A stretch of DNA of 14,673 nucleotides from Candidatus Gastranaerophilales bacterium. Lineage in GTDB: Bacteria > Cyanobacteriota > Vampirovibrionia > Gastranaerophilales > JAQUYY01. The position numbers were made by a program, and so were the translations under genes. The DNA is taken from assembly GCA_028691575.1 (NCBI GenBank), contig JAQUYY010000020.1, positions 1 to 14,673 of the forward strand, read 5' to 3'. Within the stretch, counting starts at the first letter, position 1. The number at the start of each line of letters is the position of its first letter. Under the pieces are notes generated by a model. It was not told the origin of the DNA. It searched no databases and worked only from the letters and a program-made list of their open reading frames with translations. This document shows, in pieces, positions 7,302 through 14,005 of this stretch.

Positions 7302-8438
7302 CTATAAAGAAACTCCCGAAAAAGCATCTTTTACTTTGTTAATAATACCTTTTTTATTAGGTTTGTTTTTTTGTATTTCCATAAGCCTTATATACAGCTT
7401 TTTTTCTTCCTCATTCAATGCGGTTGGGGTTTCAACATTTATCTTAATAAACTGGTCTCCACGTCTCGATGTACTGCTTAAAAACGGAATGCCGACACCT
7501 TTGATACTCAAAATCGTTCCTGATTGAATTCCGTTTGGTATTTTTAAAATTTTCAAACCATCAACTGTTTCAACTTCAATTTCATCTCCCAATGCAGCTT
7601 GAGAAAAGGTTATATCTTCTTCGGTATAAATATTTGTGCCGTCTCGTTGAAATTTTTCATGCTCTTTTACATAAATTATAACGTACAAATCACCTGCAGG
7701 ACCTCCGTTTTTGCCGGCATCACCTTCTCCGCTCATTCTTAATTTATTATGATTATCTATTCCTTTAGGAATTTTTATGTTAATGGTTTTGCTTGATGAT
7801 ACACGTCCTTTGCCCGCACATTTTTTGCAAGGATTTTTAATAACTTTGCCTGAACCCCCACAAGTAGGGCATGTAGAAACTTGCGTAAAACTTCCTAATA
7901 TAGTCTGTGTTGAAGTCTGTACACGTCCGGCACCTCTACAAGTAGAGCAGGTTTCAGGATGATGACCTTTTTCTATTCCGGAGCCACTACAGGCATCACA
8001 ATTTTCCAAATGCTCAATTTCAACATCTTTTTCTGTGCCGAAAACTGCTTCTTCAAATGTAATGTCCAAATCTAATCTTAAATCACTGCCTCTTTGCGGA
8101 GCATTAGGATCTCGTTTTCGTTGAGAGGAAGTAAAACCTCCACCAAAAAAGCTTGCAAATATGTCATTTAAATCACCGAAACCGAAATCAAACGGTCCTG
8201 ATGTATCAAATCCGGCATTTTTTAACCCATCTTCGCCATATCTATCATACATACTTCGTTTTTCTGTATCCGATAAAACTTCGTATGCTTGACCTAATTC
8301 CTTAAATTTTTCCTCGGCATCCTGAGCTTTATTTACATCCGGATGAAGTTCCCGAGCCTTTTTTCTAAAAGCACGTTTTATTTCATCTGCAGATGCATTT
8401 TTCTCTATCCCAAGCACTTCATAATAATCTCTCGCCAT
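7302..8438 (-). CDS. dnaJ: chaperone protein DnaJ (type I Hsp40)
   Basis: 378-residue full-length DnaJ. An N-terminal J domain (about 4-68) has the invariant HPD at 32-34 that stimulates the DnaK ATPase. A Gly/Phe-rich linker (about 76-103) follows. The zinc-binding domain has four CXXCXGXG repeats starting at C147, C164, C190 and C204, all with both cysteines intact, and the C-terminal substrate-binding domains run to the end. It delivers unfolded clients to DnaK in the cytoplasm. It is 24 bases downstream of grpE, so the two cofactors of DnaK are probably co-transcribed; dnaK itself is not in the window. The ribosome binding site is weak (AGG about 15 bases from the ATG). Confidence 0.97.
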   Translation of the reverse strand: MARDYYEVLGIEKNASADEIKRAFRKKARELHPDVNKAQDAEEKFKELGQAYEVLSDTEKRSMYDRYGEDGLKNAGFDTSGPFDFGFGDLNDIFASFFGGGFTSSQRKRDPNAPQRGSDLRLDLDITFEEAVFGTEKDVEIEHLENCDACSGSGIEKGHHPETCSTCRGAGRVQTSTQTILGSFTQVSTCPTCGGSGKVIKNPCKKCAGKGRVSSSKTINIKIPKGIDNHNKLRMSGEGDAGKNGGPAGDLYVIIYVKEHEKFQRDGTNIYTEEDITFSQAALGDEIEVETVDGLKILKIPNGIQSGTILSIKGVGIPFLSSTSRRGDQFIKINVETPTALNEEEKKLYIRLMEIQKNKPNKKGIINKVKDAFSGVSL

Positions 8439-8462
8439 ATTTATTCAAAAACCTGTATTTCT

Positions 8463-9008
8463 TTATTCACTAACCGCTACATTCACAAGAGCAGGTCTAA
8501 TTATCCTGTCTCCTAATTTATAACCACTTTGAAGCTCTGTAATAATGGAATGTTCGGGGTGTTCACTCGACGGAGTTTGCATAACAGCCTCATGTATATT
8601 AGGATTAAATTCCGCCCCATTTGTTTCAATTTTTTGTAATCCGGCTTTTTCCAATGCTTCAAAAAACTGTTTTTTAACAATTTCAAAACTTTCTTTTAAC
8701 TGCTCACAATCATCTGTTTCTAATATTGATTTTTGAGCCCTTTCAAAAGTATCTATAACAGGCAAAAGTTTTTTTAAGGTATCTTCTGCCCCGTATTTTA
8801 AGAGAGATTCTCTTTCTTGAGCCTGTCTTTTTCTGTAATTATCAAAATCAGCAGCTAACCTGATGTACTGATTTTTTAATTCTTCAAATTCTTTATTTAT
8901 ATTAATTTCTAAAATTTCATTTTGATTTTCTTCGTTGACAGACTTTGTTGTTTTTTCAGAAGTCTCTTGTTCTAACTCTTTCTCGAAAGGATTTTCTTTT
9001 TCTGACAT
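8463..9008 (-). CDS. grpE: nucleotide exchange factor GrpE
   Basis: Acidic protein of 181 residues from the ATG at 9006-9008. A GTG three codons upstream is in frame, but the AAGG at 9017-9020 is correctly spaced (8 bases) only for the ATG. The long charged N-terminal helix/coiled coil contains NQYIRLAADFDNYRKR, and the C-terminal half carries the GrpE signature region around FNPNIHEAVMQ and GYKLGDRIIRPALVNV. GrpE exchanges ADP for ATP on DnaK. It is the first gene of the leftward grpE-dnaJ cluster. The 171-180 bases upstream show no CIRCE element (TTAGCACTC-N9-GAGTGCTAA), so HrcA control is not indicated and no clear consensus promoter was found. Confidence 0.96.
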   Translation of the reverse strand: MSEKENPFEKELEQETSEKTTKSVNEENQNEILEININKEFEELKNQYIRLAADFDNYRKRQAQERESLLKYGAEDTLKKLLPVIDTFERAQKSILETDDCEQLKESFEIVKKQFFEALEKAGLQKIETNGAEFNPNIHEAVMQTPSSEHPEHSIITELQSGYKLGDRIIRPALVNVAVSE

Positions 9009-9188
9009 TATACACACCTTAATTTTTGTCCACTAATTACTATTATTACAATAATTTATACATAAATCACATTTTTTAATGATTTCTTAATTATTTAAAC
9101 ATAAACATTAGCTAACTTGTATTGGTTGTTATTAAAATTTAAGCCTAAATTACAGTCTTATAATATTTATTATCGGATTTGCCGGAAA

Positions 9189-10421
9189 TTAGCTTTTTAA
9201 AATTTTGGCAAATTTTCTTTTTCCGGCTTGTAATATAATTTCAGACTTATTAGAAAAATCCAATTTTTGCTGAATATCAGAAACTTTTTCACCATTAATC
9301 TTGACTCCTCCGCCAAGAATAAGCCTTTTAGCCTCACTTTTGCTTTGTGTGAGCTGATTATCAACTAAAAAATCGATTATTAATTTACCCTCTTCCGCAA
9401 TAATTTCAGGAATATCATCAGGAATTTCTTTTTTTTGAACGACATTAATAAAAGCCTGCTCTGCCTGAATTGCAGTTTCTTTGGAATAATATTGTTCAAC
9501 AATTATTTTTGCTAATTGCATTTTATAATCACGAGGATTAATTTTTTCTGATTTTAATTCTTCAGCTATTTTATCGGTTTCATCAGTCGGCACACCTGTT
9601 AATAGCTCAAAATATCTGACAATCAACTCATCCGGGATTGACATGATTTTGCCGTACATATCATTTGCAGGCTCGGTTAAACTGATACAATTTTCAGGAT
9701 AAGTTTTTGACATTTTCTTTATGCCGTCTGTTCCTTCCAAAAGTGGCAATAACATTACCATTTGAGGATATTTTTTCCCATAAGCAGCTTGAATATCTCT
9801 GCCTAAAAGGACATTAAATCTTTGATCTGTTCCCCCCAGTTCAATATCAGAATCAATGACAACAGAATCATATGCCTGCATCAGAGGATAGAAAAATTCA
9901 TGTATAGAAATCGGTTTCCCTTCGCTATAACGTTTGGAAAAATCTTCTCTTACCATCATTTGAGCAACAGTTACGTTTGATGCTAATTTTAACAAATCAG
10001 TCAAGTTCATTTTATGAAGCCAATCGGCATTGTTAGTAACTTCAGAATCGTGAATATTAACAATTTTGCCCATTTGTTCAAAATAAGTTTTAGCATTTTG
10101 GTCAACTTCTTCTTTTGTTAAAGCCGGTCTTGTTTCACTCTTGCCCGAAGGATCTCCGACCATTGCCGTTGCTGCACCTACTATTAAAACAACTTTGTGT
10201 CCCATATCCTGAAATTGTTTTAATTTCCTCATAACAACAGAATGTCCCAAATGTAAATCAGGTCTTGTCGGATCTAATCCCAACTTTACTCTTAGCGGTT
10301 TATTCTCTTCTTGAGCTTTTTGCAATTTTATTGCCAACTCTTTAACACCACCCGGTAAAACTTCCGTACCTCTTGCCAGAAATTCCGCTTGTTTTATAAA
10401 TTTTTCATCAATTTTTGTCAT
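9189..10421 (-). CDS. tyrS: tyrosyl-tRNA synthetase
   Basis: 410-residue class I aminoacyl-tRNA synthetase that charges tRNA-Tyr. The HIGH motif appears as HLGH (57-60) in the context LGLDPTRPDLHLGH, and the KMSKS motif as KMSKT (236-240). GGTDQRFN (197-204) belongs to the tyrosine/ATP pocket region of this family. The C-terminus (about 345-410) is an S4 RNA-binding domain with EAKRLILGGGVKING. This is the approximately 400-residue TyrZ-like form rather than the 420-residue TyrS of E. coli. The ribosome binding site is weak (GTGAG). The 163-base leader region, shared with the divergent regulator, is too short for a T-box and has no T-box core. Confidence 0.96.
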   Translation of the reverse strand: MTKIDEKFIKQAEFLARGTEVLPGGVKELAIKLQKAQEENKPLRVKLGLDPTRPDLHLGHSVVMRKLKQFQDMGHKVVLIVGAATAMVGDPSGKSETRPALTKEEVDQNAKTYFEQMGKIVNIHDSEVTNNADWLHKMNLTDLLKLASNVTVAQMMVREDFSKRYSEGKPISIHEFFYPLMQAYDSVVIDSDIELGGTDQRFNVLLGRDIQAAYGKKYPQMVMLLPLLEGTDGIKKMSKTYPENCISLTEPANDMYGKIMSIPDELIVRYFELLTGVPTDETDKIAEELKSEKINPRDYKMQLAKIIVEQYYSKETAIQAEQAFINVVQKKEIPDDIPEIIAEEGKLIIDFLVDNQLTQSKSEAKRLILGGGVKINGEKVSDIQQKLDFSNKSEIILQAGKRKFAKILKS

Positions 10422-10484
10422 AATAGGCTCACTTTTTCATCTTTCTAATATTATTTTAAATCAAAATTAAATATTTTCCACCGT

Positions 10485-10571
10485 TTGAATCCTTAATAAG
10501 CAACATATAATATACAACTGTCGATTTTATTTATCCGAATGTCTTGTCATACTTATTTGGTTATTTATAAA
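10485..10571 (+). promoter_or_regulatory. two candidate promoters of the LuxR-type regulator
   Basis: Two candidates are visible. TTGAAT (10485-10490) and TATAAT (10506-10511) have a short 15-base spacer but would give a leader of about 70 bases that includes the ribosome binding site. TTGTCA (10544-10549) and TATAAA (10566-10571) have a better 16-base spacer, but the transcript would begin about 10578, after the AAAGGA site, and would be nearly leaderless. The first therefore fits the translation signals better. Confidence 0.35.
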
Positions 10572-10584
10572 AAAGGATTAGTTT

Positions 10585-11184
10585 GTGTTTGAAAACTTTG
10601 AAATAATGCTAGTCGATAATCATACAAAAATCGCCGGATTATTAGCGAAAAATGGTTTTAATGTTAATCTGTTTTTTTCAACTGAAAAAATGATGGAACA
10701 ATTATCAAAAGAAAATTTCAAAAACAATCTGATTTTATTAAACACCAAAATTTACAAGTTAGACTGGTGTTCTGTTATTCAATCCATAAGAAAAAAACAA
10801 ATTCACAGTCCTCTTGTTGTTATAACAAATAATCCTTTTGAAGAAAAAATCGTATCAATGTTAAAATCCGGTGCTGATGATTTTATAATAAGTTCGATTG
10901 AGGATAATTTATTTTTAGCAAAAATCAGTGTTATTTTAAGACGAAATATTAAAGAAAAAGCATTAATGATAAAAAATAAAGAAAATAATATTTTAACAAC
11001 AAGGGAAAAAGAAATTCTGCTTCTGATTGCTCAAGGAAAAAGCAATAAAATGGTAGCAGAAAACTTGTTTTTAAGCGAATTGACGGTAAAAACCCATCTT
11101 AAGAATATTTTTAAAAAACTAGCCGTATCAAACCGAACTCAGGCTATTTTATATGCAATAAACAGGGGATTAATAGCGCCTTAG
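10585..11184 (+). CDS. LuxR/NarL-type response regulator with degenerate receiver domain
   Basis: 199-residue transcription regulator. Residues about 6-118 resemble a CheY-like receiver (IMLVDNH at the first strand, LILLN at the third, GADDFIISS before the last helix). The phospho-acceptor Asp is replaced by N53, and the conserved Lys after the fifth strand appears as Ser, so ordinary phosphorylation is unlikely. Residues about 137-199 form a clear LuxR/GerE helix-turn-helix (LTTREKEILLLIAQG, then ELTVKTHLKNIFKKL). The start is GTG (10585-10587) with AAAGGA 7 bases upstream; no ATG suits the alignment. No histidine kinase is adjacent. It probably responds to something other than phosphorylation, or constitutively; targets are unknown. 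It is the last apparently chromosomal gene before the mobile region. Confidence 0.85.
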   Translation: MFENFEIMLVDNHTKIAGLLAKNGFNVNLFFSTEKMMEQLSKENFKNNLILLNTKIYKLDWCSVIQSIRKKQIHSPLVVITNNPFEEKIVSMLKSGADDFIISSIEDNLFLAKISVILRRNIKEKALMIKNKENNILTTREKEILLLIAQGKSNKMVAENLFLSELTVKTHLKNIFKKLAVSNRTQAILYAINRGLIAP

Positions 11185-11627
11185 CCAACCAATGCATTTA
11201 TAACAGGTTGAAATCTTGCTTTAATATTGCTGTTTTTTATCAGGTAATATGAGTAAGTAGTCTTTTTATAGAGAAGCCCTTGCCGAGCCATTTTTAAAGA
11301 TTTTTTTCTCAAACTTAGTGATAATTTTACCTACCATTTTTACCAGCTTTTTACCGCACAATTTCCCATCATCTTTTTATTATTAAATTAATCTTTAGCT
11401 CAAACATAATGCCAGTAGGGCTAGCCGTATGCGGTAGAAAAACGGTATTTTTATATTTTATACGAATTTAAACCATTTGAAAATCCTCTAAAATCAGCAT
11501 TTTGATATTTTTTTGAAAATCAGAAAAAAAGAACGTTTCTTAAAAAGGTAGCCAGAAGGTAGCCAATTTGTATCTACCTTATTTTACTCCTATATTTACT
11601 TAAAGTAACATATTTTTATAAAATAAA
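11185..11627. other. 443-base stretch without a gene at the start of the mobile region
   Basis: No ORF longer than about 20 codons and no RNA gene is recognisable. It holds short repeats: three ttttACC units at 13- and 11-base spacing (11324-11359), a distant inverted pair TACCGCA/TGCGGTA (11352-11358 and 11430-11436), a possible weak hairpin GCCGT/ACGGT followed by T-rich DNA (about 11424-11454), a direct repeat cluster at 11545-11580 and a 13-base perfect palindrome TTACTT-A-AAGTAA (11596-11608). This is where the left end of the prophage-like element or an attachment site would be expected, but no end could be defined. Confidence 0.5.
11545..11580. repeat. AAGGTAGCCA repeat cluster: two direct copies and one inverted
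   Basis: AAGGTAGCCA occurs at 11545-11554 and 11556-11565, an 11-base period, about one helical turn, and TATCTACCTT at 11571-11580 is an inverted partial copy (AAGGTAGATA). The cluster lies 48 bases beyond the end of the S24 repressor gene, in an otherwise A+T-rich background. It could be a protein-binding array such as transposase or recombinase sites near an element end; that role is inferred from position only. Confidence 0.5.
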
Positions 11628-12215
11628 TCACTTAAATTTATTCATCCTGAAAATAACTTTGCCAATAATTTTAAACTTGCCAATTTCATCACCTTCTATT
11701 TTTTCAGGCGGATATTCCGGATTATCTGATTTTAAAATTATATATTTTAGCCCAGTCAAAATTCTTTTACAAAATATTTTATCTTCATAAGACACTATAA
11801 AAATAGATCCGTTTTCTACAGGTTCAAAAATCTTAGATATAATCAATGTATCCCCGTCATTGATTGTTGGTGTCATTGATGTCCCTTTTATTTTAATCAT
11901 TAATAGATCATTAATATTCACACCCAATTGCAAAATCTCATTAGTTGACATTGGGTATGTTGTTTCACTATCAACATAATATCCTCCGCCGGCTGATGCA
12001 ACTAAAAAAGGGATGTTGGCACATTTATTTTGTTCTGTTATGCTTTCATTAAAAAATTGTTCTAGTTTAAAAATACTTTCATCAGATATTGAACTTTTGC
12101 CTTTTTCTACTTGACTAATGTATTGACTTGTTACACCAATTGCATCAGCTAAAGCTTGTTGACTTAAGCCTTTAGCTATTCTTTTTTCTTTTATTTTTTC
12201 ACCGATTTTAGTCAT
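11628..12215 (-). CDS. phage CI/LexA-like repressor with S24 self-cleavage domain
   Basis: 195-residue repressor. Residues 4-55 are an XRE/Cro-CI helix-turn-helix (KGLSQQALADAIGVTSQYIS). The C-terminal S24 peptidase-like domain has an Ala-Gly cleavage site at A75-G76, nucleophile S113 (GTSMTPTINDGD) and general base K150. The 37-residue S-K spacing equals that of E. coli LexA (S119/K156), so RecA-stimulated self-cleavage after DNA damage is expected. It is divergent from the rightward HTH/transposase genes and faces the shared control region with an inverted repeat, the classic lysogeny switch layout. It very likely represses the rightward genes and itself. All key residues are intact although the transposase it would control is broken. 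Confidence 0.9.
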   Translation of the reverse strand: MTKIGEKIKEKRIAKGLSQQALADAIGVTSQYISQVEKGKSSISDESIFKLEQFFNESITEQNKCANIPFLVASAGGGYYVDSETTYPMSTNEILQLGVNINDLLMIKIKGTSMTPTINDGDTLIISKIFEPVENGSIFIVSYEDKIFCKRILTGLKYIILKSDNPEYPPEKIEGDEIGKFKIIGKVIFRMNKFK

Positions 12216-12248
12216 AACCGTAATCCAATTGAAGTAAGTTGTTAAGAA

Positions 12249-12293
12249 TATTAAACTAAATACTTGACATAATGAAACTATTTGGTTTAATAT
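12249..12293. promoter_or_regulatory. divergent operator/promoter region of the repressor switch
   Basis: TATTAAACTAAATA (12249-12262) and TATTTGGTTTAATA (12279-12292) form an inverted repeat with 13 of 14 positions matching and a 16-base centre. The rightward promoter is TTGACA (12264-12269) in the centre plus TAATAT (12288-12293) largely in the right arm, spacer 18. On the other strand the left arm region also reads TAATAT (12248-12253), a plausible -10 for the repressor gene, with only a weak -35. Each arm thus covers the -10 box of one promoter, as expected for a repressor operator. Confidence 0.55.
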
Positions 12294-12305
12294 ATAAATT
12301 AAGTT

Positions 12306-12323
12306 AAGTTTAAAAATAAACTT
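12306..12323. repeat. inverted repeat AAGTTTA-AAAA-TAAACTT
   Basis: A perfect 7-base inverted repeat with a 4-base centre, downstream of the rightward promoter and before the small HTH-like ORF. Overlapping TTAAG-TTAAG direct repeats precede it (about 12299-12308). It may be a second operator, for example for the Ner-like protein, or a small hairpin in the leader. Chance is possible in such A+T-rich DNA. Confidence 0.35.
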
Positions 12324-12376
12324 TTGAAAATACTTTAAATAGTGTATTTGCTCCTTATATTAGGGGTGTAACTATT

Positions 12377-12478
12377 ATGGATACTATAAAACAAGGACAA
12401 AGAATAAATAAATATCGAATAATACTGAATCAAAACAATTTATTTAATCTAATGACCTCCATTAAAAAGTTGAGTTAA
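12377..12478 (+). pseudogene. 33-codon ORF resembling the N-terminus of a Cro/XRE-type HTH protein
   Basis: A short ORF from ATG 12377 to TAA 12478 with a good ribosome binding site (AGGGG at 12362-12366, 10 bases away). The first 20 residues (MDTIKQGQRINKYRIILNQN) look like helix 1 of an XRE-family regulator, where a recognition helix would normally follow; instead the frame continues in an unrelated Leu/Asn-rich tail and stops. It lies 10 bases before the Ner-like gene, in the position of a cro gene. It is either a decayed cro-like gene or a real small protein or leader peptide; the strong ribosome site makes translation likely. Confidence 0.45.
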
Positions 12479-12488
12479 AAAATAAACC

Positions 12489-12713
12489 ATGAGCATGAAA
12501 ACACAAAAAATGAAAAAAGAAAATAACCAACAATCCAATCTTAACAAATCGACCTTAATAAAGGTCGCACTTATTACACGAAATATTAAACAAAGACAAA
12601 TTGCTAAAGAACTTGGGATAACTCCACAAGCTGTAAACAGGGCAATAAACGGACTGAGTCCAATAAAACGTGTGGATGATTGGTGCGAAAGAAATTTAGG
12701 AATAGCGTTTTAA
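12489..12713 (+). CDS. Ner/Cro-like helix-turn-helix DNA-binding protein
   Basis: 74-residue protein. A Lys/Asn/Gln-rich polar N-terminus (1-20) precedes a compact HTH: IKQRQIAKELGITPQAVNRAING (33-55) has the A-x3-G-x5-V spacing of phage regulators. It sits between the repressor switch and the transposase, the place of ner in Mu, where Ner lowers early transcription. The start ATG lacks an obvious ribosome binding site and lies 10 bases after the stop of the preceding 33-codon ORF, so coupled translation is plausible. Only the HTH fold is visible; the Ner role rests on position. Confidence 0.7.
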   Translation: MSMKTQKMKKENNQQSNLNKSTLIKVALITRNIKQRQIAKELGITPQAVNRAINGLSPIKRVDDWCERNLGIAF

Positions 12714-12733
12714 TATCGGCATTTGGTGAAAGA

Positions 12734-13786
12734 ATGATAAATACAGCATTAAAAACAGAAAATTTTTATACCGTTAAAGAAACTTCTGATATTATCAAAA
12801 GATCAATTACCAGTGTAAAAAATTATTGTAAAGAAGGAAAACTTGATGCCATAAAAGTTGTTGATAATGGCGGAGAGCAGTACAGAATAAGCTATTCTGC
12901 AATTATTGAATATGCGGATAAAAATAATATAACACTACCATCAATCAATCTATCACCCCAAATGACTGAGTCCATACAAGAACAGGGGTTTGCTTTTTTA
13001 AACACGAGTCCAACTCTGAAGCATTCCCCCGTTCCGTTTTCTTTTTTACAGAGAAATAGTATTGCTCAAGTTATTCCTGAAAAAGCCAAGGAAATAGGTT
13101 TAGCGAGACAAGATTTATTAAAAGCATGGTCAGATTTTAGAGATAATTCGGAAAAGAAAACCCAAGCTGATAATGATTTTATCACTCTGTATAATGCAAA
13201 AATGATTTGCTCAGAGCTTCATCATAAATTGGGCAAAGTTTCTAAAGGAACACTTTATAGGTGGAAAAAAGCGTTCGAAGAATCAGGGAATTATATGACT
13301 TTAATCCCTAATTATAACTATCAAGCCCATACACAAAAACAAACAAAACTTTCAGAAATTGAAACTAAATACTTGCTTGATTTATTGTTGCAACCTAGCA
13401 AAGTTTCAATTGGTAACGCTACAAGGCTTGTTAAGTATGTTTTAAAGAAACAAGGAATCAGAACTGCATCTGATATTACATATAGAAGATTTGCAAATTG
13501 GTTTAAAGACCAATATTATGATACCTGGGTTTTAATGCGTGAAGGTCAAAAGGCTCTTGTTGATAAAGTAGCACCTTACGTTGAGCGTAATCCTTCCTTG
13601 CTTGAAGTTGGCGATGTTCTTGTTGCTGACGGTCATGTACTTGATTTTCAAGTCATTAATCCATTTAATGGAAAACCTTGTAGAGCAACTCTTGTCGGAT
13701 ACTTGGACTGGAAATCTACAGCTCTTGCCGGTTATGAAATAATGTTAACCGAAAACACTCAAAATATTTGTTCTGCATTACTATAA
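12734..13786 (+). CDS. truncated Mu-type transposase (MuA-like), catalytic domain incomplete
   Basis: 350-residue ORF from ATG 12734 (GGTGA upstream, 20 bases after the Ner-like gene); an in-frame TTG at 12680 would overlap that gene and is less likely. Residues 11-60 are a winged-helix/MerR-like DNA-binding domain (FYTVKETSDIIKRSITSVKNY), followed by Mu-type helical domains that would bind element ends. The DDE core begins near 290 with VLVADGHVLDF, where D299 corresponds to the first catalytic Asp, and VGYLDWKSTALAGYEI (321-336) as the next strands. The ORF stops at residue 350, whereas MuA is 663 residues with its second Asp at 336 and Glu at 392. The second catalytic Asp (normally in a DNG motif), the Glu and the MuB-binding C-terminus are missing. 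It cannot transpose by itself but might still bind DNA. Confidence 0.82.
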   Translation: MINTALKTENFYTVKETSDIIKRSITSVKNYCKEGKLDAIKVVDNGGEQYRISYSAIIEYADKNNITLPSINLSPQMTESIQEQGFAFLNTSPTLKHSPVPFSFLQRNSIAQVIPEKAKEIGLARQDLLKAWSDFRDNSEKKTQADNDFITLYNAKMICSELHHKLGKVSKGTLYRWKKAFEESGNYMTLIPNYNYQAHTQKQTKLSEIETKYLLDLLLQPSKVSIGNATRLVKYVLKKQGIRTASDITYRRFANWFKDQYYDTWVLMREGQKALVDKVAPYVERNPSLLEVGDVLVADGHVLDFQVINPFNGKPCRATLVGYLDWKSTALAGYEIMLTENTQNICSALL

Positions 13787-14005
13787 AGGAGCGAGTAGTT
13801 TCAGAAAAAGTATCAGGTAATACCAGAAAAACGTAATAATTATATATCTGATTTTACGAAATGAAATTTTTAGTCGGAAGATTTCCAAAACTAGATGATA
13901 TTTTTTTTGACTCAGGATTATATATGTAAACTTTAAATTTTATGTTGAATTGTTTTCTATTTCTTATTTTAGAAGATAATCTTTAAAAATTTTAGTACTG
14001 AGGTA
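13787..14005. other. 219-base gap between the broken transposase and the next leftward gene
   Basis: All three forward frames after the transposase stop close within about 60 bases, and none shows the DNG or Glu motifs that should follow, so this is not a simple one-base frameshift but probably a deletion junction. The only ORF is a 22-codon ATG frame (13861-13929) without a ribosome binding site. No strong terminator hairpin is seen for either flanking gene. Confidence 0.45.

Larger units (their letters stand above)
11628..13786. mobile_element. remnant of a Mu-like transposable prophage (early region only)
   Basis: The order S24 repressor (-), divergent control region, Ner-like HTH (+), Mu-type transposase (+) matches the early region of Mu-like phages. 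The transposase ends inside its catalytic core and no MuB ATPase, Gam, Mor, head or tail gene follows before the next leftward genes. The limits given are those of the genes; true element ends (5'-TG...CA with a 5-base target duplication in Mu) could not be found. Confidence 0.6.

Noticed and set aside
838..8736. Short forward-strand ORFs lying inside the leftward genes cbiO, cbiQ, the methyltransferase, the propeller gene, dnaJ and grpE
   Set aside because: They are antisense to well-supported genes, have no family resemblance and mostly lack ribosome binding sites.
9009..9188. CIRCE heat-shock operator upstream of grpE
   Set aside because: No TTAGCACTC or inverted partner is present on either strand.
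10422..10584. T-box leader for tyrS (a GGTGG on the minus strand)
   Set aside because: The region is too short and lacks the T-box core; only the GGTGG pentamer is present.
11420..11455. AGCCGTATGCGGT, which resembles a conserved piece of bacterial group II introns
   Set aside because: The matching second half of that hairpin is not present, and no domain V or reverse transcriptase gene is nearby. Only a weak GCCGT/ACGGT hairpin remains.
12680..12733. 18-codon N-terminal extension of the transposase from a TTG
   Set aside because: It overlaps the Ner-like gene, the Mu-type N-terminal domain begins after the ATG at 12734, and GGTGA lies just before that ATG.
13861..13929. 22-codon ATG ORF after the broken transposase
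   Set aside because: No ribosome binding site, no recognisable similarity and no transposase motif; chance ORF.
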